This document shows positions 32,175 to 41,080 of a stretch of DNA of 64,000 nucleotides, piece by piece. The stretch is from positions 744,001-808,000 of the forward strand of contig JADJLR010000001.1 in assembly GCA_016710015.1 (NCBI GenBank), read 5' to 3'. How positions within the stretch are numbered: the first letter of the stretch is position 1; each line of letters begins with the position of its first letter. Under the pieces are notes generated by a model, which saw only the letters and a program-made list of their open reading frames with translations, was not told where the DNA came from and ran no database searches. The DNA comes from Flavobacteriales bacterium. Its GTDB lineage: Bacteria > Bacteroidota > Bacteroidia > Flavobacteriales_F > PHOS-HE28. The position numbers were made by a program, and so were the translations under genes.

Positions 32175-34661
32175 ATGCTCCCACATGGGCCACCTTTGCA
32201 CCCAGAACCGGTCGCTTTGTTTGCCGATGTGATCCTCCCACTGGCCGTCCCAGGCACCTTCACGTACGCCCTTTCCAACGAACTGGCGCAAGTGGAAGCC
32301 GGTATGCGTGTGGCAGTTCCCTTCGGCCGTGGGAACAAGCTCTATGGCGGAGTGGTGCATCGGGTCCATGCCAATGCTCCAGCTGGCCGGAAGGTGCGGA
32401 GTGTGCTTTCCGTTCTGGATGCTTTGCCTGTCGTTCGCCAAGAGCAATTGGCCCTATGGGAAGGCATCGCCCGCCACTACATGTGTACGATGGGGGAAGT
32501 GATGCTGGCTGCATTGCCCGCTCAACTCACGCTTTCCAGTGAAACAAGGTTGGTGGCGGGCCCACGGGTGGACCAGGACTTCTCGGACAACCCCGGAGCG
32601 GTATTCCTGCTGCAAGCTTTGGAAGAAGGCCAAGTCATGACCTTGTCGCAAGCGGGCGAGCTCTTGGGACTCAAGAACCCCTTGCCTGCCGTAAAGCGGC
32701 TCATGGACGGTGGTGCCCTGCTTTTGGAAGAACAACTCAAGGAGGATTGGAAGCCACGCATGGCGGCCTATGTGCGCTTGGCCCCCGAAGCGCGAAGTGA
32801 GGAATCGCTTCATGTCTGGTTCGATCGTTTGGTGAAAGCGCCGAAACAACTCCATGTCCTAATGCGGTTCGTGGAACTCAGTCGTTGCCTCTCGGAAGAT
32901 CCGATCGAGGTGGAACGCGCCAAATTGATGCATGCGAGTGGTGCCACCTCGGCAGTATTGAACCAATTGGTGGAGAAAGGACTCTTGGAACGGTATGAGC
33001 GGGAAGTGGGTCGGCCGGATCCAGCACGTGGTATGACGGAGATGCCAAAACTTTCCGCTGCGCAAAGCCAGGCGCTGGACGAGGTAAAAGCCGCTTGGCA
33101 CGATCGCGATGTCGTGCTCCTTCGCGGGGTTACTTCATCGGGAAAAACAGAGATCTATACCACGCTGATCGCCGAGGCCTTGGAACGTGAGCAGCAGGTC
33201 CTGTACCTGTTGCCGGAGATCGCGCTGACCACGCAGATCATCACACGCCTTCGGGAACGCTTCGCCGACCACATCGCTGTTTTCCATTCGCGGATGTCCC
33301 AACACGACCGCACAACACTGTGGATGCAATGCTTGGGCCCGGATGCACCACGGGTCATTATCGGTGCGCGTTCGGCTCTCTTTCTCCCCTATCGGAACCT
33401 CGGACTAGTGATCGTGGATGAGGAGCATGACCCCAGCTACAAACAGCACGATCCTGCGCCGCGCTACAATGCGCGCGACATGGCCGTGATCCTTGGTGGC
33501 CTGCATGGCGGTAAGGTGCTTTTGGGATCCGCCACGCCGAGCATGGAGAGCCATTACAATGCACGCACCGGGAAATACGGATACGTGGAATTGTTGGTCC
33601 GTTTCGGAGATGTACGCATGCCGGTGATCACCCGGGTGGATCTGCGGGATGCCACCAAACGGAAATTGGTGCGCGGGCACTTCACCGCCACCCTCATCGA
33701 CAGCATCCAATTGGCGTTGGACCGCCGTGAGCAGGTGATCATCTTCCAGAATCGACGAGGCTATGTGCCCGTTTGGCAATGTGAAACGTGCGGCTGGGTA
33801 CCGGAGTGCGACCAGTGCGATGTAAGCCTGACCTACCACAAATTCCACCACCAACTCCGGTGCCATTACTGCGGTCGCCAGTACCCTCCGCCCACCCATT
33901 GCGGGAGTTGTGGAGGTTCGCGGTTGCGCATGCTGGGATTCGGCACAGAGAAGATCGAAGAGGAATTGGGGGAACTATTCCCAACAGCCACCATCGCACG
34001 GATGGATCAGGACACCACACGCGGCAAGAACGCCATGGAGCGGATCCTGACCGCATTCGGACACGGGGCGGTGAATATCCTGGTAGGTACCCAAATGGTG
34101 ACCAAGGGCTTGGACTTCGATCACGTCAGTACCGTAGGGATCCTGAATGCGGACAACCTGATGCGCTTCCCTGACTTCCGGGCACATGAAAGGGCTTTTC
34201 AGTTGATGGCCCAAGTTGCAGGCCGATCGGGTAGGCGGAAGGAGGCTGGCAGTGTGATCATTCAAGCGCAGGATGTGAACCATCCGGTACTGGATCTGGT
34301 GGTACTCCACGATGTGGATGGCATGTTCGAGCGCGAACTGGAACACCGCAAGGCCCATGGCTACCCGCCGTTCCTTCGTTTGGTGCAATTGACCTTGAAA
34401 CACCGCCGGGAAGACCGGGTGGCAGCTACGGCTTTTGCCTTGGCCAATGCGTTACGCGAACGATCAGGGGACCTGATCCTCGGCCCGGAGATCCCGGTGG
34501 TATCGCGTATCCGGGATAAACACTTGCGCCGCCTGTTGGTGAAACTACCCCGATCGGACCATCAGCAGAGCAAAGACAGAGTGCGCGACACCATCGATCT
34601 GATCTTCAGTGATCCGGCACATTCCGCAGTGCAACTGGTCACGGACGTGGACCCGATGTGA
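32175..34661 (+). CDS. priA: Primosomal replication helicase PriA
   Basis: This 828-residue protein starts at ATG 32175 (MLPHGPPLHPEPVALFADVI); an ATG at 32121 is less likely. The N-terminal DNA-binding domain begins ADVILPLAVPGTFTYALS. Helicase motifs are GVTSSGKTEIYTTLI (Walker A), VIVDEEHDPSYKQHDPAPRY (DEEH), GSATPSMES and VGTQMVTKGLDFDHVS. The zinc-binding insert has eight cysteines (CETCGW, CDQCD, CHYCG, CGSCGG). PriA restarts collapsed replication forks by loading the replisome. Its stop directly abuts the stop of the converging gene (TGATCA). Confidence 0.97.
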   Translation: MLPHGPPLHPEPVALFADVILPLAVPGTFTYALSNELAQVEAGMRVAVPFGRGNKLYGGVVHRVHANAPAGRKVRSVLSVLDALPVVRQEQLALWEGIARHYMCTMGEVMLAALPAQLTLSSETRLVAGPRVDQDFSDNPGAVFLLQALEEGQVMTLSQAGELLGLKNPLPAVKRLMDGGALLLEEQLKEDWKPRMAAYVRLAPEARSEESLHVWFDRLVKAPKQLHVLMRFVELSRCLSEDPIEVERAKLMHASGATSAVLNQLVEKGLLERYEREVGRPDPARGMTEMPKLSAAQSQALDEVKAAWHDRDVVLLRGVTSSGKTEIYTTLIAEALEREQQVLYLLPEIALTTQIITRLRERFADHIAVFHSRMSQHDRTTLWMQCLGPDAPRVIIGARSALFLPYRNLGLVIVDEEHDPSYKQHDPAPRYNARDMAVILGGLHGGKVLLGSATPSMESHYNARTGKYGYVELLVRFGDVRMPVITRVDLRDATKRKLVRGHFTATLIDSIQLALDRREQVIIFQNRRGYVPVWQCETCGWVPECDQCDVSLTYHKFHHQLRCHYCGRQYPPPTHCGSCGGSRLRMLGFGTEKIEEELGELFPTATIARMDQDTTRGKNAMERILTAFGHGAVNILVGTQMVTKGLDFDHVSTVGILNADNLMRFPDFRAHERAFQLMAQVAGRSGRRKEAGSVIIQAQDVNHPVLDLVVLHDVDGMFERELEHRKAHGYPPFLRLVQLTLKHRREDRVAATAFALANALRERSGDLILGPEIPVVSRIRDKHLRRLLVKLPRSDHQQSKDRVRDTIDLIFSDPAHSAVQLVTDVDPM

Positions 34662-35261
34662 TCAAAGCACTACGAATCGACCCCGGAGTCGCTTGTTCTC
34701 CACGGTGGCCTCGTAGACGTAAACTCCTGCTGGCCACGCCTCCGAAGGCACCTCCAGACGATCACCGTGACCCGTGACATCGTGGACCAAGCGGCCGTTC
34801 GTGGACCAGATCCTCAATCCCACGCGCACCTCCGGGTCCACTCGTAAGAGCAAGGTGCCATTGTTCGGCATGGGCGAAGGAAAGATCCGGTGCTCCACGG
34901 AGTACAGACGCTTCAGATCGATCCGCTGGATGGAAGAGGATCCGTTCGAGCCGAGTTCCAACCGGTAGTACGCGGTGGTCAGCTCCGGTGGGTCAAGATC
35001 CGCGTGCCGAAAGAAGGTCGGTGTCGTGATGGATCCGCATAAGCCACTGAGCACGCCGATCTCCTCGAAATTCAGGCTATCCCGCGATCGTAGGATGCGG
35101 GTGCCGTCACACGTATTCCCGCTCACCATGGTCCAGTCCAAGGTCACCTGCCCATCTCCTTCCGTAAGGTCGAAATGCGACAAATACGGATGTTCTTGCG
35201 CGCACAGGACAGCATTCCCGACGAAAGCGAGAGCCATGAGTCCTATGCGCAGACCGATCAT
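34662..35261 (-). CDS. Secreted protein with type IX sorting domain
   Basis: This 199-residue protein starts at ATG 35261, overlapping the pseudouridine synthase stop by 4 bp. The signal peptide MIGLRIGLMALAFVGNAVLC ends AQ. It has one fibronectin-like module (GDGQVTLDWTMVSGNTCDGT, LTTAYYRLELGSNGSSSIQR) and a C-terminal sorting domain (VEHRIFPSPMPNNGTLLLRV, RIWSTNGRLVHDVTG, WPAGVYVYEATVENKRLRGR). It is likely a small cell-surface protein. Confidence 0.85.
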   Translation of the reverse strand: MIGLRIGLMALAFVGNAVLCAQEHPYLSHFDLTEGDGQVTLDWTMVSGNTCDGTRILRSRDSLNFEEIGVLSGLCGSITTPTFFRHADLDPPELTTAYYRLELGSNGSSSIQRIDLKRLYSVEHRIFPSPMPNNGTLLLRVDPEVRVGLRIWSTNGRLVHDVTGHGDRLEVPSEAWPAGVYVYEATVENKRLRGRFVVL

Positions 35262-35935
35262 GGTGCCAGTTGGTCGTTCGCGAGTTGAGCCATGAATACC
35301 TGCCAAATAGTCGACCCCGGCGGATCAGCCTGACAGCTTTGATCAATGTTGTTCACGGGCAGAGAGAACGTGATCGAACGGGCATGAAGTGCGATGCTTC
35401 GATCCTTTTCGCCCCGTCGGGCACCGTATTTCACATCGCCCTTGATCGGAAACCCGGCGGCGGCGAGCTGAACGCGGATCTGGTGGAAGGCCCCACCGAC
35501 CGGAGTCAATTCCAACAGGCTGTATCGATCGCCTTGCACGAGGACATGCACATGCAAGGTCGCCACATCGTCATCCGGAGGTGTCGACCCCTTTACGCGT
35601 GCCTTGTGTGCTTTTGCATCATGCACCAGCACATGCTCCAACGTACGATCCTCCGGGAATCGCCCTTCCACGATCGCCCAGTAGGTCTTCTTGACCAATC
35701 GCTCGCGGAATTGGGCGCTCAACGTGGCGGTAGCCTTCTCATTTCTACTGAAGAGCATCACGCCGCTCACGGGTCGGTCCAATCGATGGACCAGACCGAT
35801 GGAAGGCTCATTGCATGCTGTGCGCAGGCTGGAAAGCAGATCGGGATCACCTGTCGGATCGGGCTGCACTGGAACACCTGCCGGTTTGTAAACGGCTAGC
35901 ACATCCTGATCCGACCAAAGGATCTGGACCTCCAT
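35258..35935 (-). CDS. RluA-family pseudouridine synthase
   Basis: This 225-residue enzyme starts at ATG 35935. The catalytic aspartate D53 lies in the RluA motif GLVHRLDRPVSGVMLFSRN. Other family elements are VLAVYKPAGVPVQPDPTGD, KTYWAIVEGRFP, LLELTPVGGAFHQIRVQLAA and FPIKGDVKYGA. There is no S4 domain, so it belongs to the short RluA/RluC-like type. It isomerises specific uridines in rRNA or tRNA. It starts 3 bp after panB. Confidence 0.92.
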   Translation of the reverse strand: MEVQILWSDQDVLAVYKPAGVPVQPDPTGDPDLLSSLRTACNEPSIGLVHRLDRPVSGVMLFSRNEKATATLSAQFRERLVKKTYWAIVEGRFPEDRTLEHVLVHDAKAHKARVKGSTPPDDDVATLHVHVLVQGDRYSLLELTPVGGAFHQIRVQLAAAGFPIKGDVKYGARRGEKDRSIALHARSITFSLPVNNIDQSCQADPPGSTIWQVFMAQLANDQLAP

Positions 35936-35938
35936 ACT

Positions 35939-36757
35939 TCAGTACTGCTCCTCCGAATTCGGGAAATCCTTGGCCCGTACGTCCCGAACGTATCCGGCCA
36001 CGGCACCTGTGATCACTTCATGAAGGTCCGCGTAACGCCGCAGGAACCGAGGGTTGAACTCCTTGTTGATCCCCAGCATATCATGAAGTACGAGCACTTG
36101 TCCATCCACCCCGTTCCCGGCACCGATGCCGATCACAGGAATGGTCACGCTCGCCGCCACCTCCGCAGCCAGTGCCGCAGGGATCTTCTCCAGCACAAGA
36201 GCGAAACAGCCCGCTTCTTCAAGAAGCTTGGCATCCGCGCGTAGCCGATCAGCCTCTTCCTGTTCCTTGGCCCGGACTACATAGGTGCCGAACTTGTAAA
36301 TGCTCTGCGGGGTCAGCCCCAGATGGCCCATTACCGGTATGCCGGCAGTGAGGATCCGTTGGATGGAGGTGATCACTTCCCGTCCGCCTTCAAGCTTCAC
36401 GGCATGGGCACCACTTTCCTTCATGATGCGGATGGCCGAATTCAGTGCGCCTTTGGAATTGCCCTGATAGGTCCCGAAAGGAAGGTCCACCACGATCAGC
36501 GCGCGTTCGCTTCCTCGCACCACACTGCTGGCGTGGTAGATCATCTGGTCCAGAGTGATAGGAAGCGTTGTTTCATGCCCGGCCATCACATTGCTGGCAC
36601 TATCGCCAACCAGGATCACGTCCACCCCGGCACCATCCACCAGCCTGGCCAAGGAGTAGTCGTAGGCCGTCAGCATAGCGATCGGTTGTCCGCTAGCCTT
36701 CATCTCCAGCAACACGTGGGTGGTCACGCGCTTCACATTCTTCAAGCCGGTACTCAT
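35939..36757 (-). CDS. panB: 3-methyl-2-oxobutanoate hydroxymethyltransferase
   Basis: This 272-residue enzyme makes ketopantoate from 2-oxoisovalerate and methylene-tetrahydrofolate, the first committed step of pantothenate synthesis. Visible motifs are PIAMLTAYDYSLARLVDGAG, ILVGDSASNVMAGHETTLPI (metal Asp), VVDLPFGTYQGN, AVKLEGGREV, VMGHLGLTPQSIYKFGTYVV, LVLEKIPAALAAEV, VIGIGAGNGVDGQVLVLHD and the closing VRDVRAKDFPNSEEQY. It starts at ATG 36757 and lies in an operon with the pseudouridine synthase. Confidence 0.96.
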   Translation of the reverse strand: MSTGLKNVKRVTTHVLLEMKASGQPIAMLTAYDYSLARLVDGAGVDVILVGDSASNVMAGHETTLPITLDQMIYHASSVVRGSERALIVVDLPFGTYQGNSKGALNSAIRIMKESGAHAVKLEGGREVITSIQRILTAGIPVMGHLGLTPQSIYKFGTYVVRAKEQEEADRLRADAKLLEEAGCFALVLEKIPAALAAEVAASVTIPVIGIGAGNGVDGQVLVLHDMLGINKEFNPRFLRRYADLHEVITGAVAGYVRDVRAKDFPNSEEQY

Positions 36758-36796
36758 GCGTCAAAACTACCAACGGTTCAGGCAGTCGATACTTTT

Positions 36797-36960
36797 AGAG
36801 CGCATCTCAAAATTGTTTTCTGGAAGCGAGCGGGTTGGATCGTGCGACCAGATGAGGCGCAAAAGCCAAGCATAGCATGAGCTACGTGAGGCTTTTTGCA
36901 ACGAAATATGGGCGCGCGAGGCCCCCGTGCAGCCCGAAGGATGATTTTGAGATGAGCTCT
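36797..36960. mobile_element. MITE-like element with 17-bp terminal inverted repeats
   Basis: AGAGCGCATCTCAAAAT (36797-36813) and ATTTTGAGATGAGCTCT (36944-36960) are inverted repeats with one mismatch, enclosing 130 bp without coding potential. Inside, GCAAAAGCC (36859-36867) and GGCTTTTTGC (36890-36899) form a second, nested hairpin. I see no target duplication. It occupies about half of the 339-bp gap between panB and the lipoprotein gene; the rest shows no gene. It may be a non-autonomous insertion element or a structured RNA/terminator. Confidence 0.6.
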
Positions 36961-37096
36961 AGGATCAATTCCTCCTCTCGGATCACCTTCGGAAGTGCAA
37001 GACTGGAGAGGTATCGGTCGGCCAAGTGATCGGCATACCTCCGCTGGCCACCTATCTTTGGCCACCACTCGCCAGAGTATTTGAGCAACAGACCGT

Positions 37097-38173
37097 ATGA
37101 AACGAACCGCCATCACTTTCGGGCTTGCGGCCACACTTTGTGGTTGCAGTTCCGAATTGGACATCAACGCGCCGTACAAGGACATCACCATCGTTTATGG
37201 ACTCTTGGACTCGCGCGATCCGATCCAGTTCATCAAGGTGAACAAGGCCTTCTTGGGTGAAGGGGACGCGTACGTGTTCGCACAGATCCCGGACTCCAAC
37301 GAGTGGGGCGATGCCGTGGGGTATGCCCGTGTCCATCGAAAGTTGAACGGACAAGTGGTGGCCACCTTCGACTTGCGCGACACCTTGATCACGAACAGCG
37401 AGCCTGGTGATTTCTATTCGCCCTACCAACGATTGTACTACTTCGAGGATCCGTTCCGGACCACGATCCAGGAGGGTGGTTCTTCTACCACTTTGTATCT
37501 GGACAAGGATAGCGAGTACGAATTGGAATTGAATGTCAAGGACCAGATCATTCGTGCCACCACCGACATCATCGATGATTTCCGTTACCTAGGACCCGAC
37601 CCCGACGTGACCCACCGTGTTGAACTGATGTTCCAGAATTCCTACGGCACATTCGAGCTCAATTGGCGGTCCGGCATTCATGGAAAACGCTATGTCGCGA
37701 GTTACCGATTCAACTACCGGGAAGTGCGTGGTACGGAGGTGTCCGATATTCGCTCCTTCACGATCCGCTTAGGGACAAGCGTCAGCGACGATTCCGGGGA
37801 AACAGAGTCCATGTACGCCACCATGGACGGTCAATCCTTCTTCAATGCCATTGCGAGCCATGTGCCTACCGACCCAACGGTGACCGCTCGGAGGTTCGTG
37901 GGATTGGACTTTCTGGTATCAGCTGCGAACGATGAGTTCCATACCTACTTGACCTTGGATGAGCCCGTGACCGGGATCATCGAGGACCGTCCAGAGTATA
38001 CCAACGTGGAGAACGGTTATGGACTGTTCGGTTCTCGCTACACCAAGCCATTGATCGGTAAGGCCCTCAGTAGCAACACCATGGCCGAACTTGCGGATGG
38101 AAGTATCACCTCGCATTTGAATTTCTGCACCGAGCATCCATTGGATGTAAATAGCTCGTTTTATTGTCCCTGA
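37097..38173 (+). CDS. DUF4249-like lipoprotein
   Basis: This 358-residue protein starts at ATG 37097 with a lipoprotein signal (MKRTAITFGLAATLCGCSSE, lipobox around C15-C17). The mature part opens LDINAPYKDITIVYGLLDSR, the typical DUF4249-like start, and is strand-rich throughout, with YSPYQRLYYFED and the late NVENGYGLFGSRYTKPL motif. Such proteins are outer-membrane lipoproteins of Bacteroidota, often near TonB receptors, but no receptor gene lies here. The function is unknown. Confidence 0.82.
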   Translation: MKRTAITFGLAATLCGCSSELDINAPYKDITIVYGLLDSRDPIQFIKVNKAFLGEGDAYVFAQIPDSNEWGDAVGYARVHRKLNGQVVATFDLRDTLITNSEPGDFYSPYQRLYYFEDPFRTTIQEGGSSTTLYLDKDSEYELELNVKDQIIRATTDIIDDFRYLGPDPDVTHRVELMFQNSYGTFELNWRSGIHGKRYVASYRFNYREVRGTEVSDIRSFTIRLGTSVSDDSGETESMYATMDGQSFFNAIASHVPTDPTVTARRFVGLDFLVSAANDEFHTYLTLDEPVTGIIEDRPEYTNVENGYGLFGSRYTKPLIGKALSSNTMAELADGSITSHLNFCTEHPLDVNSSFYCP

Positions 38174-38195
38174 CGATCTGTCCATTTGTCAGTAT

Positions 38196-38222
38196 CGAAG
38201 CCCGCTGGATAAGCGGGCTTCG
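38196..38222. terminator. Perfect hairpin between the lipoprotein gene and dnaK
   Basis: CGAAGCCCGCT and AGCGGGCTTCG form an 11-bp perfect stem with a GGATA loop, 22 bp past the lipoprotein stop. No T-run follows, so it may be a factor-assisted terminator. Confidence 0.65.
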
Positions 38223-38322
38223 AACGTAATGGCAGGTCTTTGTCGGGAACCCAGCCATGGCATGGAGCTTGTCCGAAGCGGTCGTCGCCCGTAACTGAGC
38301 GGGCTGATGAATCCGAAAAAGC

Positions 38323-40236
38323 ATGAGCAAGATCATTGGGATCGACTTGGGAACCACGAACAGTTGCGTCGCCGTTATGGAAGGCAACGAACCGGTGGTG
38401 ATCGCGAATAGTGAAGGCAAACGCACAACGCCCAGCATCGTAGCCTTCGTGGAAGGTGGCGAGCGCAAGGTGGGAGACCCCGCCAAACGGCAAGCCATTA
38501 CCAACCCGACGAACACGGTCTTCTCCATCAAGCGCTTCATGGGCAACACCTATGAGGAAGATGCGAAGGAGATCGCCCGCGTACCGTACAAGGTCGTGCG
38601 TGGTAGCAATGGCTTGCCACGCGTTGCGATCGGAGATCGCGAATTCACCCCGCAGGAGATCAGTGCCATGATCCTGCAAAAGATGAAGAAGACCGCTGAG
38701 GATTACCTCGGCACTACGGTGACCGAAGCGGTGATCACGGTACCGGCATATTTCAACGACGCACAACGGCAGGCCACCAAGGAAGCTGGCGAGATCGCTG
38801 GCCTGAAGGTGCGCCGGATCATCAACGAGCCCACGGCAGCAGCCTTGGCCTACGGCTTGGACAAGAAACACATCGACCAGAAGATCGTTGTATTCGACTG
38901 CGGTGGTGGCACCCACGACGTAAGCGTCCTAGAACTGGGCGACGGCGTGTTCGAGGTGAAGAGCACGGATGGCGATACGCATTTAGGTGGCGACGACTTC
39001 GATCAGGTCATCATCGACTGGTTGGCTGATGAATTCAAGAACGATGAAGGTCTGGACCTCCGCAAGGACCCGATGGCGTTACAACGTTTGAAGGATGCTG
39101 CTGAGAAGGCCAAGATCGAGTTGAGTTCCACCACGAGCAGTGAGATCAACCTGCCGTACATCATGCCCGTGAACGGGATCCCCAAGCACTTGGTACGTTC
39201 CCTCACCCGTGCCAAATTCGAGCAATTGGCGGACAGCCTGATCAAACGCACCATAGCGCCTTGCGAAAGTGCCTTGAAGAACGCGGGACTCAAGGTATCC
39301 GATATCAACGAGATCATTCTCGTAGGCGGAAGCACCCGTATCCCAGCGATCCAGGACGCGGTGAAGAAATTCTTCGGCAAGGAGCCGAGCAAGGGCGTGA
39401 ACCCGGACGAAGTGGTCGCCATCGGTGCGAGTATTCAAGGCGGTGTGCTCACCGGCGAAGTGAAGGATGTGCTGCTCCTGGATGTTACTCCTCTCAGCCT
39501 CGGCATCGAGACCATGGGTGGCGTGATGACCAAGTTGATCGAAGCCAATACCACGATCCCGACCAAGAAGAGCGAGACGTTCAGCACGGCGAGCGATAGC
39601 CAACCCAGTGTGGAGATCCACGTGCTACAAGGGGAGCGCCCCATGGCCAACGGCAACCGCACCATCGGTCGTTTCCACTTGGATGGCATCCCACCGGCAC
39701 CACGCGGCACCCCTCAGATCGAGGTCACCTTCGACATCGATGCAAACGGTATCCTACATGTTGGTGCAAAAGACAAGGCCACTGGGAAGGAACAGAGCAT
39801 CCGCATCGAAGCCAGCAGCGGGCTGAGCAAGGAGGACATCGAGAAGATGAAGAAGGAAGCGGAATTGAATGCCGATTCCGACAAAGCCGCCCGCGAGACC
39901 GTGGACAAGATGAACCAGGCGGACAGCTTGATCTTCCAGACCGAGAAGCAGTTGAAGGAGTTCGGCGACAAGATCCCTGCGGACAAGAAGCAGCCGATCG
40001 AGGATGCCTTGGCCAAGCTGAAGACCGCGCACGAAGCGCAGGATATGCCAGGTATCGAAAGCGCAACGGGCGAGTTGAACACCGTATTCTCTGCGGCTAG
40101 CGAAGAAATGTACAAGGCGACCCAAGAGGCCCAAGCGAATGGGACCAGCGGAGGCGCTCAGGACAACAGTTCGTCCACGACCGATGCCGAAGTCACGGAT
40201 GTGGATTTCGAAGAAGTGAAGGACGACAAGAAATAA
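38323..40236 (+). CDS. dnaK: Molecular chaperone DnaK (Hsp70)
   Basis: This 637-residue protein starts at ATG 38323 (MSKIIGIDLGTTNSCVAVME). The ATPase domain has IGIDLGTTNS, VITVPAYFNDAQRQATKEAG, a phosphate loop and ILVGGSTRIPAIQ. The substrate domain has LLLDVTPLSLGIETMGGVMT and the C-terminus ends DVDFEEVKDDKK. The phosphate-2 loop reads FDCGGGTHDVSVLELG, where most DnaK proteins have DLGGGTFDVSIL. It folds nascent and stress-denatured proteins with DnaJ and GrpE, which are not encoded here. Its own terminator follows. Confidence 0.98.
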   Translation: MSKIIGIDLGTTNSCVAVMEGNEPVVIANSEGKRTTPSIVAFVEGGERKVGDPAKRQAITNPTNTVFSIKRFMGNTYEEDAKEIARVPYKVVRGSNGLPRVAIGDREFTPQEISAMILQKMKKTAEDYLGTTVTEAVITVPAYFNDAQRQATKEAGEIAGLKVRRIINEPTAAALAYGLDKKHIDQKIVVFDCGGGTHDVSVLELGDGVFEVKSTDGDTHLGGDDFDQVIIDWLADEFKNDEGLDLRKDPMALQRLKDAAEKAKIELSSTTSSEINLPYIMPVNGIPKHLVRSLTRAKFEQLADSLIKRTIAPCESALKNAGLKVSDINEIILVGGSTRIPAIQDAVKKFFGKEPSKGVNPDEVVAIGASIQGGVLTGEVKDVLLLDVTPLSLGIETMGGVMTKLIEANTTIPTKKSETFSTASDSQPSVEIHVLQGERPMANGNRTIGRFHLDGIPPAPRGTPQIEVTFDIDANGILHVGAKDKATGKEQSIRIEASSGLSKEDIEKMKKEAELNADSDKAARETVDKMNQADSLIFQTEKQLKEFGDKIPADKKQPIEDALAKLKTAHEAQDMPGIESATGELNTVFSAASEEMYKATQEAQANGTSGGAQDNSSSTTDAEVTDVDFEEVKDDKK

Positions 40237-40251
40237 GGACGGCACATACGT

Positions 40252-40290
40252 ACAAAGCCCCGCACCGGAGATCCGGTAGCGGGGCTTTGT
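40252..40290. terminator. Bidirectional-type terminator after dnaK
   Basis: ACAAAGCCCCGC and GCGGGGCTTTGT form a 12-bp perfect stem, extended by ACCGG/CCGGT in the loop. It lies 15 bp past the dnaK stop and 20 bp from the stop of the converging gene, so it can serve both. Confidence 0.85.
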
Positions 40291-40310
40291 ATGTGGGGCT
40301 GGATCACCCT

Positions 40311-41048
40311 TCAATTCACAGCGGCCACCTTTCCGTCCAGATACGCCTCTTCCTTGACGACCGCGCCCGAAGCATCGTAATAGACCCAGGACCCGATCCG
40401 CTGCGAGTCCATACGCGAAGGATCGTAGCGTGCATGGCCTTCGCATTTCAATGCCCCTCCTGGGTAGAATTCCTTCTGCACGAACTCCACTCGCTTCTTA
40501 TCCACCAACTGCAACTGGCTGATCGGCTTTCCATCCGCAGCGAAGAGGTCCATTCGGATGTAGTAGGGTTCCGACCGGTGGCGTTCCTCGGCATAGCGCA
40601 GTACACCACTGAGGTAATGATCCTCATAGGTAATGGACAGGCCATTAACGTACTTGGCCTCAGAGCGTAACTCGCCATTGACGTGATAAGTGCGTTGAAC
40701 ACTTTTCACCGCATCGATGGAACGGAATTCACGTTCGAGCTTTCCGTCCGAATGATAATTCTTGTATAAGGTCAACTTCCCTTGGTCATAGTACCCACGG
40801 TGCTTCAGCGTACCATCGGTGTATTGGTCCTCTACCCAACCGATACACGGGTGACCACCGCAAAGGCGGATGGAGTCGCCACCCAGAATGGCGTTCATGG
40901 CCTCATAGGCATTCAAGTCCGATGCGGGATCCTCCCCCACATCGCCCATCGCATAGTGCTCGTCATGGGAAAGGAAGTTGGATTGAGCCGTGGCAGAAAG
41001 GCCAACCAAGACCGGTACCACCAGTCCAAAGCGGAAAATGGAATTCAT
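40311..41048 (-). CDS. Exported MORN/YwqK-type repeat protein
   Basis: This 245-residue protein starts at ATG 41048 with a signal peptide (MNSIFRFGLVVPVLVGLSAT, AQ). The rest holds four to five MORN-like repeats of a YxDGxLxxxxxY type: YTDGTLKHRGYYDQGKLTLY, YHSDGKLEREF, YHVNGELRSEAKYVNG, YLSGVLRYAEE and YPGGALKCEGHA. Such repeats are annotated as YwqK-family antitoxin in some genomes, but a signal peptide and the lack of a toxin partner make an envelope role more likely. It is convergent with dnaK. Confidence 0.8.
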   Translation of the reverse strand: MNSIFRFGLVVPVLVGLSATAQSNFLSHDEHYAMGDVGEDPASDLNAYEAMNAILGGDSIRLCGGHPCIGWVEDQYTDGTLKHRGYYDQGKLTLYKNYHSDGKLEREFRSIDAVKSVQRTYHVNGELRSEAKYVNGLSITYEDHYLSGVLRYAEERHRSEPYYIRMDLFAADGKPISQLQLVDKKRVEFVQKEFYPGGALKCEGHARYDPSRMDSQRIGSWVYYDASGAVVKEEAYLDGKVAAVN

Positions 41049-41080
41049 GACCCCATATAACGGGGCCTTGGGCCAAGGAG

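Noticed and set aside
40311..41048. Toxin-antitoxin module from the YwqK-like repeats
   Set aside because: The protein has a signal peptide and no toxin gene is adjacent; convergent dnaK is unrelated.
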